Shown here: positions 32,623 through 40,975 of the stretch, in pieces | Layout of the letters: each line of letters starts with the position of its first letter | Position numbering within the stretch: the first letter of the stretch is position 1 | Program-made: the position numbers and the translations under genes | The notes under the pieces: model-generated | Seen by the model: only the letters and a program-made list of their open reading frames with translations | Database searches by the model: none | Told to the model about the DNA's origin: nothing | From: DATENM01 sp045807725 | GTDB lineage: Bacteria > Acidobacteriota > Blastocatellia > UBA7656 | Direction: 5' to 3' | Length of the DNA stretch: 64,000 bases | Assembly: GCA_045807725.1 (NCBI GenBank) | Contig: JBJMGV010000126.1 | Location: 192,725-256,724, forward strand

Positions 32623-33945
32623 CTATTTGAAGACGAAGTTCACGTCAACGACGAAGCGCTGGCGGTCGAGCTTTACGGGGATGTTTTGCAGCCTGCCCCG
32701 CAATGGTTCTTCGGGCGGCAGCCACACGCGCATATAGTCATCAATGTAAGAAGCGTTATAAACCGCGCCCTCTGGCATCTTCCACGCGCGGCGCAATCGA
32801 GTCGCGTTGCTCTCCGACAGCCCCGTGAAAGACAGGCTGCCCATGTGATACTGCGGGCCTTCATCAACCGTGACGCGGTAGGCGACGCGATGATTGGCCT
32901 CATCAAAATTCGGCGACGGGCTGAGCTTCAACAAAATGTAGCCCTTCTTACCATAATCGGTCTTGATGGTCTTGAAGCCCTCGTCGATCTTCAACCCGTT
33001 GGCCACCTCGTCCTTTTCCATCGAGAGCCGATCATCCAGCATCGTGTTGGCGAACGCCGTGTTGCCGCTCCACTCTGCTTTGTCCCAGGCGTAGGCCGCG
33101 CCTTCTGTCACTGCCAGCGTGACGCGCACGCCGTTTTTGCAATCCGTCGCTTCAGGTCGCGCCTGCGCCTCGCCGAAGCGCACCTTCAAGTAGCCGCGCT
33201 CGCGGTAGACCGGCACGAGGTTGTCTTTCATAAAGTCGGCGATGTAGCTGCGCGAGTAATCGGCCTTGATGAGCGCCTTGCTCTTCTTAATCAGGTCGCT
33301 TTCGCTGACCGCCGCCGCGCCGCTGAAGCTCACGGCGCAGATCGGTATGCTCACGTCTTTGACCGAAAAGACGTGGGCCATATTATCGCTGCCCTGCGCG
33401 TAGGCCGGCTGATATTCGACGTGGCCTTCGATCTTCTTATCCTTCAACAATCCTTCAAGCACGGCAGTGATTCGTTCCGCCGTGCCGCCGGAAGTCGGGG
33501 CCGTGCCATCGAAATTCGGCACCGCCTGACGCACGGCGCTCATCAACTCTTCGTCGCTGAACCAGACGAAGTTGTCGAAGACGACCGGCGCATTCCACTT
33601 CGCTTCTTCGAGGTTGAAGGTGACGGTCAGCTTATCGCCAACATAGTTATAACGGTAGCCGACGCTGGTAAAGTAACCCGTCGCGCTCAGCCGCGCCATC
33701 GCCGCGTCCACTGCGTCAAGGTTGACCGTCTGGCCGAGTTGCAAGCCGCTCATTGTGAGAACCTGTTCGGGCGTAAAGCGGCGCACGTTCGGCGCTTCGA
33801 CCTTGGCGAGCTTCCAACTCGTCGGCTGTGCCTGCTGCGCGCCGGCCATCGTCGCCGCGATTAACATAAACAAACCAATCAACGCGCCGCGCCGCAGTCG
33901 TCGCGCAGCGAGGACAGAAGATGCTCGCAATGGCACGAAGGTCAT
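32623..33945 (-). CDS. Periplasmic POTRA-domain protein without a beta-barrel
   Basis: A 440-residue protein with a signal peptide (ending MAGA/QQ). It carries three to four POTRA-like modules: FTPEQVLTMSGLQLGQTVNL.. with a typical GYFTSVGYRY strand, NFVWFSDEELMSAVRQAV, a middle one with CAVSFSGAAAVSESDLIKKS, and a C-terminal module (MGSLSFTGLSESNATRLRRA). BamA/TamA/FhaC proteins carry such modules in front of a 16-stranded barrel, but here the chain ends at VDVNFVFK with no barrel. It could be a periplasmic partner of an outer-membrane assembly machine. The ATG at 33945 is chosen over upstream TTG codons; GGAG lies about 13 nt upstream. It precedes serA's convergent end by a short gap on the same strand. 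Confidence 0.82.
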   Translation of the reverse strand: MTFVPLRASSVLAARRLRRGALIGLFMLIAATMAGAQQAQPTSWKLAKVEAPNVRRFTPEQVLTMSGLQLGQTVNLDAVDAAMARLSATGYFTSVGYRYNYVGDKLTVTFNLEEAKWNAPVVFDNFVWFSDEELMSAVRQAVPNFDGTAPTSGGTAERITAVLEGLLKDKKIEGHVEYQPAYAQGSDNMAHVFSVKDVSIPICAVSFSGAAAVSESDLIKKSKALIKADYSRSYIADFMKDNLVPVYRERGYLKVRFGEAQARPEATDCKNGVRVTLAVTEGAAYAWDKAEWSGNTAFANTMLDDRLSMEKDEVANGLKIDEGFKTIKTDYGKKGYILLKLSPSPNFDEANHRVAYRVTVDEGPQYHMGSLSFTGLSESNATRLRRAWKMPEGAVYNASYIDDYMRVWLPPEEPLRGRLQNIPVKLDRQRFVVDVNFVFK

Positions 33946-34020
33946 CAAGGTGATTGAACTCCTGAAGTGATAATGGTCGCGCAACGCCGGACGAAGCCGT
34001 GCGCGGCGTTGCGCGGCGGG

Positions 34021-35601
34021 CTACAACTCTACTTGCTTAACCGAAATGACGCCAGTCAGTTTTTCAAGTCCGCTGACGCCCGCTTCGCTCATCTTATGGT
34101 CGAGCTGAATCAGCGCGACGGCGTTCTCACCGATCTTCTTGCGGCCAAGATAGAGCCGGCTGATGTTGACGTGCTGCTCGCCGATAAACGAGGCGACGCG
34201 CCCCAGCACGCCCGGCTCGTCGCGGTTGAACAGCAGGATCATATGGCCTTTCGGCAGGGCTTCGAGGTTGAAGCCGTTGATACGCACGATGCGCCCTTCG
34301 CGTCGCCCGAACAACGCGCCGGCCACTTCGCTCTCGGCGTCGCCGGTGACGGCGTGGACTTTGATCATGCTGGCGAAGTCGCGCGGCTTGCGCGAACGCG
34401 ACTCGGTGACTTTGATGCCGCGCTGCTCGGCCACTATCGCGGCGTTGACCATGTTGACGCGCTCGATGACAGGGCGCAGGAAGCCTGCGAGTATCGCCTG
34501 CGTGATCGGCTTGTGGTCGTGATCGGCGACATCGCCCGAATACTCGATGACGACTTCGCGCAGGTCGTGGCCGAAGACCTGGCCTTGAAAGAGACCGATC
34601 TTTTCGCCGAGCGTGATGTAAGGGCCGATGGCGGCGAGCAGCTCTGTGCTCACGGCAGGCATATTGACCGCGCCACGCACCGTGCCGTGCTTCAGGTAAT
34701 CGAGCAGTTGTTCGGCGATCATCGTGGCGACGCCAAGCTGCGCTTCGGCAGTCGAAGCGCCGAGATGCGGCGTGGCGATAACTTGCTCGAAGCCGAGCAG
34801 CGGATTGTCGGCGGGCGTCGGCTCCTGCACGAATACATCGAGCGCCGCGCCCGCGACCTTGCCGCTGCGCAGGCCGTCAACGAGCGCCGCTTCGTCGATC
34901 AGGCCACCGCGCGCACAGTTGATCAAGCGCACGCCCGGCTTCATCTTCTCAATAGCGGCGGCGTTGATGATGCCGCGCGTCTCCGGCGTCATCGGCGTGT
35001 GCACGGTGATGAAATCGGCGCGCTCGAACAATTCATCAAGCGATTTCATCTCAATACCCATTTCGCTGGCCGCCTCCTCGGTGAAATAGGGATCGAACCC
35101 AACCACAGTCATACCGAAGGCGCGCGCACGCTCCGCAACCGTCGAGCCGATGCGGCCCAGCCCGATGACGCCGAGCGTCTTGCCGAGCAGCTCGACGCCC
35201 ATAAACCGCTTCTTCTCCCAGCGTCCGGCTTTCATCGAAGCGTCGGCCTGCGGAACCTGCCGCGCCAGCGCCATCAGCATCGCCCAGGTGTGTTCGGCAG
35301 TCGTCACGGTGTTACCGGCGGCGGCGTTCATCACGACGATGCCGCGCCGTGTGGCCGCCGGCACGTCGATGTTATCGACGCCTGTGCCCGCGCGCCCGAT
35401 GACGCACAGCCGCGTGGCGCGTTCGATCAATTCGGCAGTGACTTTTGTTTTGCTGCGAACGATTAAGCCGTCGTACTCGCCGATGATTTCGGCCAGCTCG
35501 AATTTATCTATCGCGGGCCGCTCGTCCACCGTGACGCCCTGCGCGGCACTGAGGATTTCTACGCCCGCCTTTTCCAAACCATCGCACACCAGTATTCGCA
35601 T
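34021..35601 (-). CDS. serA: D-3-phosphoglycerate dehydrogenase
   Basis: A 526-residue enzyme that oxidises 3-phosphoglycerate to start serine synthesis. The domains are in order: substrate domain (ILVCDGLEKAGVEIL), Rossmann domain with GLGRIGSTVAERARAFGM, catalytic Arg in NCARGGLIDE, Glu and the His in TPHLGASTAEAQ, then the intervening ASB domain and a C-terminal ACT domain (LLFNRDEPGVLGRVASFIGE) for serine feedback. This is the long, type I form. The open frame extends 45 codons upstream, but CAGGATGG precedes the ATG at 35601 and the extension is not family-like. It reads leftward, divergent from rplU. Confidence 0.96.
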   Translation of the reverse strand: MRILVCDGLEKAGVEILSAAQGVTVDERPAIDKFELAEIIGEYDGLIVRSKTKVTAELIERATRLCVIGRAGTGVDNIDVPAATRRGIVVMNAAAGNTVTTAEHTWAMLMALARQVPQADASMKAGRWEKKRFMGVELLGKTLGVIGLGRIGSTVAERARAFGMTVVGFDPYFTEEAASEMGIEMKSLDELFERADFITVHTPMTPETRGIINAAAIEKMKPGVRLINCARGGLIDEAALVDGLRSGKVAGAALDVFVQEPTPADNPLLGFEQVIATPHLGASTAEAQLGVATMIAEQLLDYLKHGTVRGAVNMPAVSTELLAAIGPYITLGEKIGLFQGQVFGHDLREVVIEYSGDVADHDHKPITQAILAGFLRPVIERVNMVNAAIVAEQRGIKVTESRSRKPRDFASMIKVHAVTGDAESEVAGALFGRREGRIVRINGFNLEALPKGHMILLFNRDEPGVLGRVASFIGEQHVNISRLYLGRKKIGENAVALIQLDHKMSEAGVSGLEKLTGVISVKQVEL

Positions 35602-35742
35602 AAGTCCATCCTGAAAAAAAATTGGTACTTCGCAAAGGTTTAGACGTTTCCAGCTAGCCGCCATTGTAACGAATGGGGCAAGTGGAATCCATTGAATCGC
35701 GCCCTGGCCCGATGATCGAGCCGTGACCGCTCGCAACGAGCG

Positions 35743-35772
35743 TTGACAGTGCCGGAAAGCGACCGCTATAAT
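35743..35772 (+). promoter_or_regulatory. Sigma-70-type promoter of the rplU cluster
   Basis: TTGACA (35743-35748) and TATAAT (35767-35772) are both perfect consensus hexamers, separated by 18 bp and 41 bp upstream of the rplU GTG. It should give strong constitutive transcription of the ribosomal genes. Confidence 0.85.
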
Positions 35773-35813
35773 TTGAGACTTTCGTCAAGAGGATTTTTTT
35801 GGAGGAAGCTACT

Positions 35814-36164
35814 GTGGCATACGCTATCGTTCAAACGGGCGGCAAACAATTCCGCGTCACCGAAGGACAGGTGGTTCGCGTTCCCACTCTCATTGCCGAA
35901 GTCGGCGACTCGGTCGAGCTTGAAGCGCTGCTGACCGGCGACGGTTCGACTGTGGCGTTCGGCGGCGGCACCGTGCCGGCGACGGTCGTCGAGCACGGGC
36001 GCGGCATAAAGATCATCGTCTTTAAAAAGAAGCGCCGCAAGCAGTACAAGAAGACGCATGGCCACCGCCAGAATTACACGGCGGTTCGCATCGGGACTAT
36101 CGGCGCGCAAAACGAGTCTGAGGTCCAGAGTCAGGAATCTGGAGTTGAAAATACAGAGTCTTAA
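35814..36164 (+). CDS. rplU: 50S ribosomal protein L21 with array-derived tail
   Basis: A 116-residue L21. The conserved start AYAIVQTGGKQFRVTEGQ and the KKKRRKQYKKTHGHRQNYT rRNA-binding end are present. The start is GTG at 35814, which has GGAGGAAG 6 nt upstream; an in-frame ATG 5 codons earlier overlaps that site and is less likely. The last 19 residues (Glu/Ser/Gln-rich, after RIGTIGAQ) are not part of normal L21 and are translated from the intergenic word array that begins inside the gene. A perfect sigma-70 promoter precedes it and rpmA follows. Confidence 0.95.
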   Translation: MAYAIVQTGGKQFRVTEGQVVRVPTLIAEVGDSVELEALLTGDGSTVAFGGGTVPATVVEHGRGIKIIVFKKKRRKQYKKTHGHRQNYTAVRIGTIGAQNESEVQSQESGVENTES

Positions 36165-36266
36165 TTTTTAGTGACTGGAACTCTGGATTAGTGCTGAGCG
36201 CAACCACAAATCGCGGAGGCGATCTGGGTTTGACTCCAGACATTAGACTCCAGACTCCAGACTATT
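36113..36266 (+). repeat. Inverted word array (GAGTCTGG / CCAGACTC) overlapping the end of rplU
   Basis: GAGTC/CCAGAGTC/TCTGGAG words (36115-36161) code for the rplU tail. They face ACTCTGG and GACTCCAGA words (36175-36189, 36231-36266) in the rplU-rpmA gap. Confidence 0.8.
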
Positions 36267-36277
36267 GATGAGGGGTT

Positions 36278-36535
36278 ATGGCACATAAGAAAGGCGTAGG
36301 CAGTTCGCGCAACGGGCGCGACTCGAATGCTCAACGGCTGGGCGTGAAGCGGTTCGGCGGGCAGGTGGTGTCAGGCGGCGAGATTCTCGTGCGCCAGCGC
36401 GGCACCAAGTTCAAGCCGGGCAACAACGTCGGCCTCGGTTCCGACGACACCCTCTTCGCGCTCATCACCGGCGTGGTGAAGTTTGAAGAGAAAGGGCGGC
36501 GCGGCAAATTCATCAGCGTCTATCCCGCAGAGTAG
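36278..36535 (+). CDS. rpmA: 50S ribosomal protein L27
   Basis: An 85-residue L27 of standard length. The N-terminal MAHKKGVGSSRNGRDSNAQR reaches the peptidyl-transferase centre in family members; GVKRFGGQVVSGGEILVRQR follows. No N-terminal pro-sequence of the Firmicutes type exists. GAGGGG precedes the ATG. The gene is the usual partner of rplU and is followed by obgE. Confidence 0.97.
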   Translation: MAHKKGVGSSRNGRDSNAQRLGVKRFGGQVVSGGEILVRQRGTKFKPGNNVGLGSDDTLFALITGVVKFEEKGRRGKFISVYPAE

Positions 36536-36536
36536 C

Positions 36537-36615
36537 AGATAGTGGTCAGTGATTGGTGGCCAGTGTTCAGTAGGAATCTTCCGGCTGGCCACTGGCCACT
36601 GGCCACTGACCACTG
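36537..36615 (+). repeat. Inverted word array (AGTGGTCAGTG / CACTGGCCACT)
   Basis: AGTGGTCAGTGATTGGTGGC words (36539-36570) face CTGGCCACTGGCCACTGGCC (36584-36603) plus ACTGACCACTG, forming a hairpin over 13 bp between rpmA and obgE. It leaves obgE without a Shine-Dalgarno. Confidence 0.82.
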
Positions 36616-36621
36616 AATGAA

Positions 36622-37653
36622 ATGCAGTTTTTAGATCGAGCCAGGATCATAGTTAAAGGCGGCGACGGCGGCAACGGCGTCACGGCGTTTCGGCGCGAGA
36701 AGTTCGTGCCGCGCGGCGGGCCTTCGGGCGGCGATGGCGGGCACGGCGGTTCGGTCTACCTCGAAGCCACAGACCAGCTCAACACGCTCCTGCAATTCCG
36801 CTTCAACCCCGAATATCGCGGCGGGCGCGGCGCGCACGGCGAAGGCAGCAACCGTCATGGCAAAGACGGCGAGGATGTCGTCGTCCTCATCCCCGTCGGC
36901 ACGCTTGTCACCGATGCCGAGACCGGCGAGCTGATCCACGACTTCTCCGAAATCGGCGAGCGCATCGTCATTGCGGCGGGCGGGCGCGGCGGGCGCGGCA
37001 ACGCGCAGTTCGCTACGTCAACCAATCGCGCGCCGCGTTATCACGAAGACGGTCGGCCCGGTGCGAGCCGCGCTTTGCAACTGGAATTGAAGCTGATCGC
37101 CGATGCCGGGCTGGTCGGCTTCCCGAACGTCGGCAAGTCCACGTTGATCTCGCGCGTTTCGGCAGCGCGCCCCAAGATCGCCGATTACCCGTTCACCACC
37201 CTTGAGCCGAACCTCGGCGTCGTCTCGTACGGCGACTGGGACTCTTACGTCATCGCCGACATTCCCGGTCTCATCGAAGGGGCGCACACGGGCACGGGAC
37301 TCGGCCTTGAATTTCTGCGCCACATCGAACGCACCAAGCTGTTGCTGCACGTGATTGACATCTCTTCGACAGGCCGCGACCCGGTTGATGATTTTCTGAA
37401 GATCAGCCGCGAGCTTGAATTATACAAAGCCGACTTGCTCGCCAAGCCGCAAGTGGTCGCCGCTTCAAAGATGGATGCGCTCGACGAGCCGGAGCGCCTT
37501 GAACGACTGCGCGCCTTTTGTGACGAGCGCGGGCTGGAACTCTTTCCCATCTCCGCCGTAACCGGGCTGGGGTTGAAAGAGTTGGTCAACGCGCTCGGCA
37601 AACGCGTAGACGAGATGCGCAAGGCGAGCGGTGTCGTCGTCTCTAGTTCCTAG
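36622..37653 (+). CDS. obgE: Obg GTPase (CgtA)
   Basis: A 343-residue ribosome-associated GTPase needed for 50S maturation and stress signalling. The glycine-rich OBG fold (about 1-158; GGDGGNGVTAFRREKFVPRG, GGRGGRGNAQFA) is followed by the G domain with P-loop GFPNVGKST, switch II DIPGLIEGA, and ASKMD. The short C-terminus lacks a long OCT domain. The last Ser codons and TAG stop fall at the edge of the next word array. No Shine-Dalgarno is visible before the ATG, because the upstream DNA is a word array; coupling or leaderless-like initiation must be assumed. Confidence 0.97.
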   Translation: MQFLDRARIIVKGGDGGNGVTAFRREKFVPRGGPSGGDGGHGGSVYLEATDQLNTLLQFRFNPEYRGGRGAHGEGSNRHGKDGEDVVVLIPVGTLVTDAETGELIHDFSEIGERIVIAAGGRGGRGNAQFATSTNRAPRYHEDGRPGASRALQLELKLIADAGLVGFPNVGKSTLISRVSAARPKIADYPFTTLEPNLGVVSYGDWDSYVIADIPGLIEGAHTGTGLGLEFLRHIERTKLLLHVIDISSTGRDPVDDFLKISRELELYKADLLAKPQVVAASKMDALDEPERLERLRAFCDERGLELFPISAVTGLGLKELVNALGKRVDEMRKASGVVVSSS

Positions 37654-37725
37654 CTGCTGGTTTCTGGTTGATGCGCTCTCGCCAATCAAACCTGGAGGCT
37701 AGCAACCAGGAACCGGAAACTAACA
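37642..37725 (+). repeat. Inverted word array (CTAGTTCC.. / ..GGAACCGG)
   Basis: TCTAGTTCCTAGCTGCTGGT (37642-37661) faces GGCTAGCAACCAGGAACCGG (37697-37716) between obgE and nadD. The left arm contains the obgE stop codon. Confidence 0.72.
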
Positions 37726-37728
37726 ACT

Positions 37729-38400
37729 ATGAGCGAGCGGCGAATAGGCGTTTATGGCGGCACCTTTGACCCGATACACTGCGGCCACCTCGATGTCGCG
37801 CGCGCCGTCGTCGGCTACTTTGAGCTAGACGAGTTGTTGATCGTGCCGGCGCATCGCCCGCCGCACAAAACGACGCAGGCCATTTCGGACGCTTATCACC
37901 GCTATGCGATGGCGGCGCTGGTGACGCTCGACGAGGCCCGCCTCAAGGTCTCGACCGTTGAGCTTGAAGCGCCGAGCCGGCCTTATACGTTCGAGACGAT
38001 GCAGCGCTTGCGTGAGACGTTCGGCCCTGAGACCCAGATGTTCTTCGTGATGGGCGCGGACTCGTTTGAAGAGATCAACCTGTGGCGCGAGCCGGCGCGG
38101 ATTCTCGATAGCAGTCACTTGGTCGTGATTACGCGGCCCGGCCATTCGCTCGATACGTCGCACCTGCCGGCGCGCTTTGTGGCGAACATCACAGACTGGC
38201 GCGGCGGTCGCAAGGCGGCAATGCCGCCGCAGGTCGCGGGCCGCGTTTACCTGAGCGACCGGGTGAATGTTGACATCTCTTCGACGGAGATACGTCGCAA
38301 AGTGCGCGACGGCGAGCCGATTGATGACGACGTGCCGCCGCGCGTGATTGATTACATCAGAAAGTACGCACTGTACAGGCAAGAAACGAATGAGTCGTAA
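37729..38400 (+). CDS. nadD: Nicotinate-nucleotide adenylyltransferase
   Basis: A 223-residue enzyme that joins ATP and nicotinate mononucleotide to deamido-NAD in NAD biosynthesis. The nucleotidyltransferase signature GVYGGTFDPIHCGHL begins at residue 5, FVMGADSFEEINLWREP follows, and the C-terminal ISSTEIRRKV motif is intact. The ribosome-binding site is weak (array DNA upstream). The next gene rsfS starts inside or just after its stop codon, a common bacterial pairing. Confidence 0.96.
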   Translation: MSERRIGVYGGTFDPIHCGHLDVARAVVGYFELDELLIVPAHRPPHKTTQAISDAYHRYAMAALVTLDEARLKVSTVELEAPSRPYTFETMQRLRETFGPETQMFFVMGADSFEEINLWREPARILDSSHLVVITRPGHSLDTSHLPARFVANITDWRGGRKAAMPPQVAGRVYLSDRVNVDISSTEIRRKVRDGEPIDDDVPPRVIDYIRKYALYRQETNES

Positions 38401-38794
38401 TCTAATGAACGAAGAGAGCGCCGAACAACCGGCGCGGCTCGAAACCGAAGAGGCCGTGATGATGGCCGCGCGCGCGGCTGCCGATAAGAAGGCCGCCGAT
38501 ATGATCATCCTCGACCTGCGCGACGTGGCGCAGTTCACCGAGTTCTTTTTGATCTGCACGGCCAACAACCCGCGCCAGGTGCAGGCCGTCACCGACGCCA
38601 TCGAAGAGAGCCTGCGCCAGGCCGGCAAACGCCCGACGCACATCGAAGGCTATGCGGCGGCGGAATGGGTGCTGCTCGACTATGGCGACTTCATCGCGCA
38701 CGTCTTCAGCCCGGCGTCGCGGCGTTTTTATGACCTCGAACGGCTGTGGCGCGATGCCAAACCTGTGCCGCTGCCCGACGACGCAAAGGCGTGA
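38390..38794 (+). CDS. rsfS: Ribosome silencing factor RsfS
   Basis: A 134-residue protein that binds L14 and blocks subunit joining in stationary phase. The core motif is DMIILDLRDVAQFTEFFLIC, followed by ANNPRQVQAVTDAIEESL, EGYAAAEWVLLDYGDFIAHVF and RRFYDLERLW, all typical. I start it at the ATG overlapping the nadD stop by 11 bp; an ATG five codons later (38405) is an alternative because neither has a strong Shine-Dalgarno. Confidence 0.94.
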   Translation: MSRNLMNEESAEQPARLETEEAVMMAARAAADKKAADMIILDLRDVAQFTEFFLICTANNPRQVQAVTDAIEESLRQAGKRPTHIEGYAAAEWVLLDYGDFIAHVFSPASRRFYDLERLWRDAKPVPLPDDAKA

Positions 38795-38917
38795 TACAAA
38801 GCGCGGCTTTTCAGTCGCAAAAGCCTTTACTGTTTGCCGTTCATCGTTCATAGTTCATCGGTTACTTTTCGGGCCGCACGAGCGAAGATTTTGCATCATA
38901 AAGGATGCCCGTAGCGC

Positions 38918-39871
38918 ATGAAGCTGATTACGCTGTCACACAGCATGCAGAGAGTCGCCGAGCTGGTTGATCGTGTCGCCACGGCGGGCGCTAATGTGCT
39001 GGTGCTCGGCGAGTCGGGCGCGGGCAAAGACACCATCACGCGCCTGATCCACGACAAGAGCGGGCGGCGCGACCGCGCTTACGTCAAGATCGATTGCGCC
39101 TCGCTGCCCGAAGACTTGTTGGAGTCGGAACTGTTCGGCTACGAGAAAGGCGCGTTCACCGGCGCGAGCGAAGCCAAGCCCGGTCGCTTTGAGGCGGCGG
39201 ACGGTGGCACGCTCGTCCTCGACGAGATTGCCAGCCTCAGCCCGTCGTCTCAGGCCAAGCTGCTGCGCGTCATCGAAGAGCGCCAGTTCGAGCGGCTCGG
39301 CGGCAAGCAGAGCATACACATCGACGTGCGCATCATCGCGCTTGCGAACGTGGATATGAAAGCGGCGGTGCGCGCTCACGCCTTCCGCAGCGATCTTTAT
39401 TACCGGCTGGCAGTCGTCACCATCGAGTTGCCGCGCCTGGCCGACCGCATTGAAGACCTGCCGCAACTGGCTGAGCAGTTCGTGCGCCAGTTCGCCGCGC
39501 GTAGCAACCGCATCGGCATGCACCTGTCGCAGGACGCGCTGGCGCTTTTAGAAAGCTACGACTTCCCAGGCAATGTCCGCGAGCTGCGCAACATCATAGA
39601 ACTTGCGGTGCTGCGCGCCGACCGTGAAGTGATCGAGCCGGAGCAGTTGCCCGATTACCTGCGCTCGGCGGCGCGCTTGATGCAGTCGCGGACGCACAAG
39701 CCGTCGCTGGCGGAGTTGGAAGCCGTATACATCCGCGAAGTGTTAGAGCACACGCGCGGCAACAAGACGCGCGCCGCCGAGATTTTGGGCATCAGCCGTA
39801 AGAATCTCTACGAGAAGATGCGGCGCTACAACATCGGCAAGATGAAGGCGAATCACGCCGGACTGAGTTAG
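38918..39871 (+). CDS. Sigma-54-dependent AAA+ activator without a receiver domain
   Basis: A 317-residue bacterial enhancer-binding protein. The AAA+ domain begins almost at once: Walker A GESGAGKD, the sigma-54 contact loop GYEKGAFTGA, Walker B GGTLVLDEI, and RNVEL-like NVDMKAAVR. The C-terminal Fis-type helix-turn-helix is NKTRAAEILGISRKNLYEKM. No receiver, PAS or GAF domain is present, so activity must be controlled otherwise (a partner protein or expression level), like PspF. The sigma-54 factor is not in this window. It is inserted between rsfS and rlmH in an otherwise housekeeping run, ending in a word array. Confidence 0.92.
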   Translation: MKLITLSHSMQRVAELVDRVATAGANVLVLGESGAGKDTITRLIHDKSGRRDRAYVKIDCASLPEDLLESELFGYEKGAFTGASEAKPGRFEAADGGTLVLDEIASLSPSSQAKLLRVIEERQFERLGGKQSIHIDVRIIALANVDMKAAVRAHAFRSDLYYRLAVVTIELPRLADRIEDLPQLAEQFVRQFAARSNRIGMHLSQDALALLESYDFPGNVRELRNIIELAVLRADREVIEPEQLPDYLRSAARLMQSRTHKPSLAELEAVYIREVLEHTRGNKTRAAEILGISRKNLYEKMRRYNIGKMKANHAGLS

Positions 39872-39937
39872 CAGTGGCCGGTGGCCAGTTGGAGAATCGC
39901 GGCAGACGTAAACTGGCCACTGGCCACTGACCACTGC
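39870..39937 (+). repeat. Inverted word array (AGCAGTGGCC / GGCCACTGACC)
   Basis: AGCAGTGGCCGGTGGCCAGT (39870-39889) faces AACTGGCCACTGGCCACTGA (39911-39930), making a hairpin between the sigma-54 activator and rlmH. It starts at the stop codon of the activator gene. Confidence 0.83.
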
Positions 39938-39939
39938 TT

Positions 39940-40407
39940 ATGAAGTTGCGCTTCGTATGGGTAGGCAAGACGCGGCGCGCGCCGGTCAGGGAGTTGGTTG
40001 AAGGATACCTGGAGCGCGTGCGGCGGTTCGCGCCGGTCGAAGTCAGCGAGCTGCGCGACCGCAACGATGTGGGCAGCGATGTCCGCCAGATCATTGAACG
40101 CGAAGGCGAGGATATTTTATCCCGCCTGGGCGATGGAGCTTTCGTCGTGGCGATGGATGAGCGCGGGCGCGAGATGGATTCGTATCAACTCGCCGAGTTC
40201 ATCGAAACGCATCGCGTCGGTGGGACGAAGCAGGTGACCTTTGTGATCGGCGGTCACAATGGGCTTGCGGACGCGGTGCGCAAGCGGGCCGGATTGGTGC
40301 TGGCGCTGTCGCGGCTGACGCTGACGCACGAGATGGCGCGCGCGCTGTTGACCGAACAGGTCTATCGCGCCTTCACGATCATTCACGACCTGCCGTATCA
40401 GAAGTGA
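39940..40407 (+). CDS. rlmH: 23S rRNA (pseudouridine-1915-N3)-methyltransferase RlmH
   Basis: A 155-residue SPOUT methyltransferase that methylates pseudouridine 1915 in the 70S ribosome. The N-terminal MKLRFVWVGKTRRAPVRELV, the AdoMet-knot segments FVVAMDERGREMDS and FVIGGHNGLADAV, and the C-terminal LTLTHEMARALLTEQVYRAF with final HDLPYQK are typical. No Shine-Dalgarno is visible upstream, as the leader is a word array. Fits the ribosome-maturation cluster. Confidence 0.96.
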   Translation: MKLRFVWVGKTRRAPVRELVEGYLERVRRFAPVEVSELRDRNDVGSDVRQIIEREGEDILSRLGDGAFVVAMDERGREMDSYQLAEFIETHRVGGTKQVTFVIGGHNGLADAVRKRAGLVLALSRLTLTHEMARALLTEQVYRAFTIIHDLPYQK

Positions 40408-40512
40408 TGGACGCGCGCCGGCAACGAACCGGCGCAACATAAACTTGAGGTAGAGGAGGCAACCTGGAGCTTTTGGTGGTTGGAAGCTTGATTATTTTTC
40501 CAGGAGATTTCG

Positions 40513-40878
40513 ATGGATAAAAAAAGATTGAAACAATACGAGGCCAAGCTGGTCGAGCGCCGCAACCAGTTACTCAACATGGTCGAGCGCACCGAAGACT
40601 ATGGCCGCGAGGCTGACCGCGAAGTCAGTCAAGACCCTGCCGACAAGGCATCCAATTCATACACGAAAGAACTACTCTTCTCTCAGAGCACGACCGAGCG
40701 GAACACGTTGCGACTGATCGACGAAGCGCTCGCCCGCATCGCTGACGGCAGCTTTGGCGAGTGCGTCAACTGCGGCGAAGAGATTCAACCCAAGCGGCTC
40801 GACGCCATCCCCTGGACGCCGCACTGCATACGCTGCCAGGAACTGGTCGAGCAAGGACTGCTGACCGAGAAAGAATAG
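40513..40878 (+). CDS. DksA/TraR-family zinc-finger protein
   Basis: A 121-residue RNA-polymerase secondary-channel regulator. The coiled coil carries the tip motif DPADKAS (DxxDxA, needed for DksA function), and the C-terminal zinc finger is CVNCGEEIQP..HCIRCQ (all four cysteines). DksA works with ppGpp to tune transcription of rRNA and amino-acid genes. AGGAGA precedes the ATG. It is preceded by a short word run (AGGTAGAGGAGGCAACCTGG) and followed by repeats. Confidence 0.92.
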   Translation: MDKKRLKQYEAKLVERRNQLLNMVERTEDYGREADREVSQDPADKASNSYTKELLFSQSTTERNTLRLIDEALARIADGSFGECVNCGEEIQPKRLDAIPWTPHCIRCQELVEQGLLTEKE

Positions 40879-40975
40879 ATCCGCGCGCTTCGCGCGGTTG
40901 CCCGTGATGAAGCAGGTCGCATCTTCAGCAATCGTTCTTTGCCGTCATCGAAGCAGTGTTGGACTTTTGAATGTG

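Noticed and set aside
33967..35466. 499-residue plus-strand ORF and the similar one at 32596-33864
   Set aside because: Antisense shadows of serA and the POTRA protein, rich in Arg/His/Asp with no family features.
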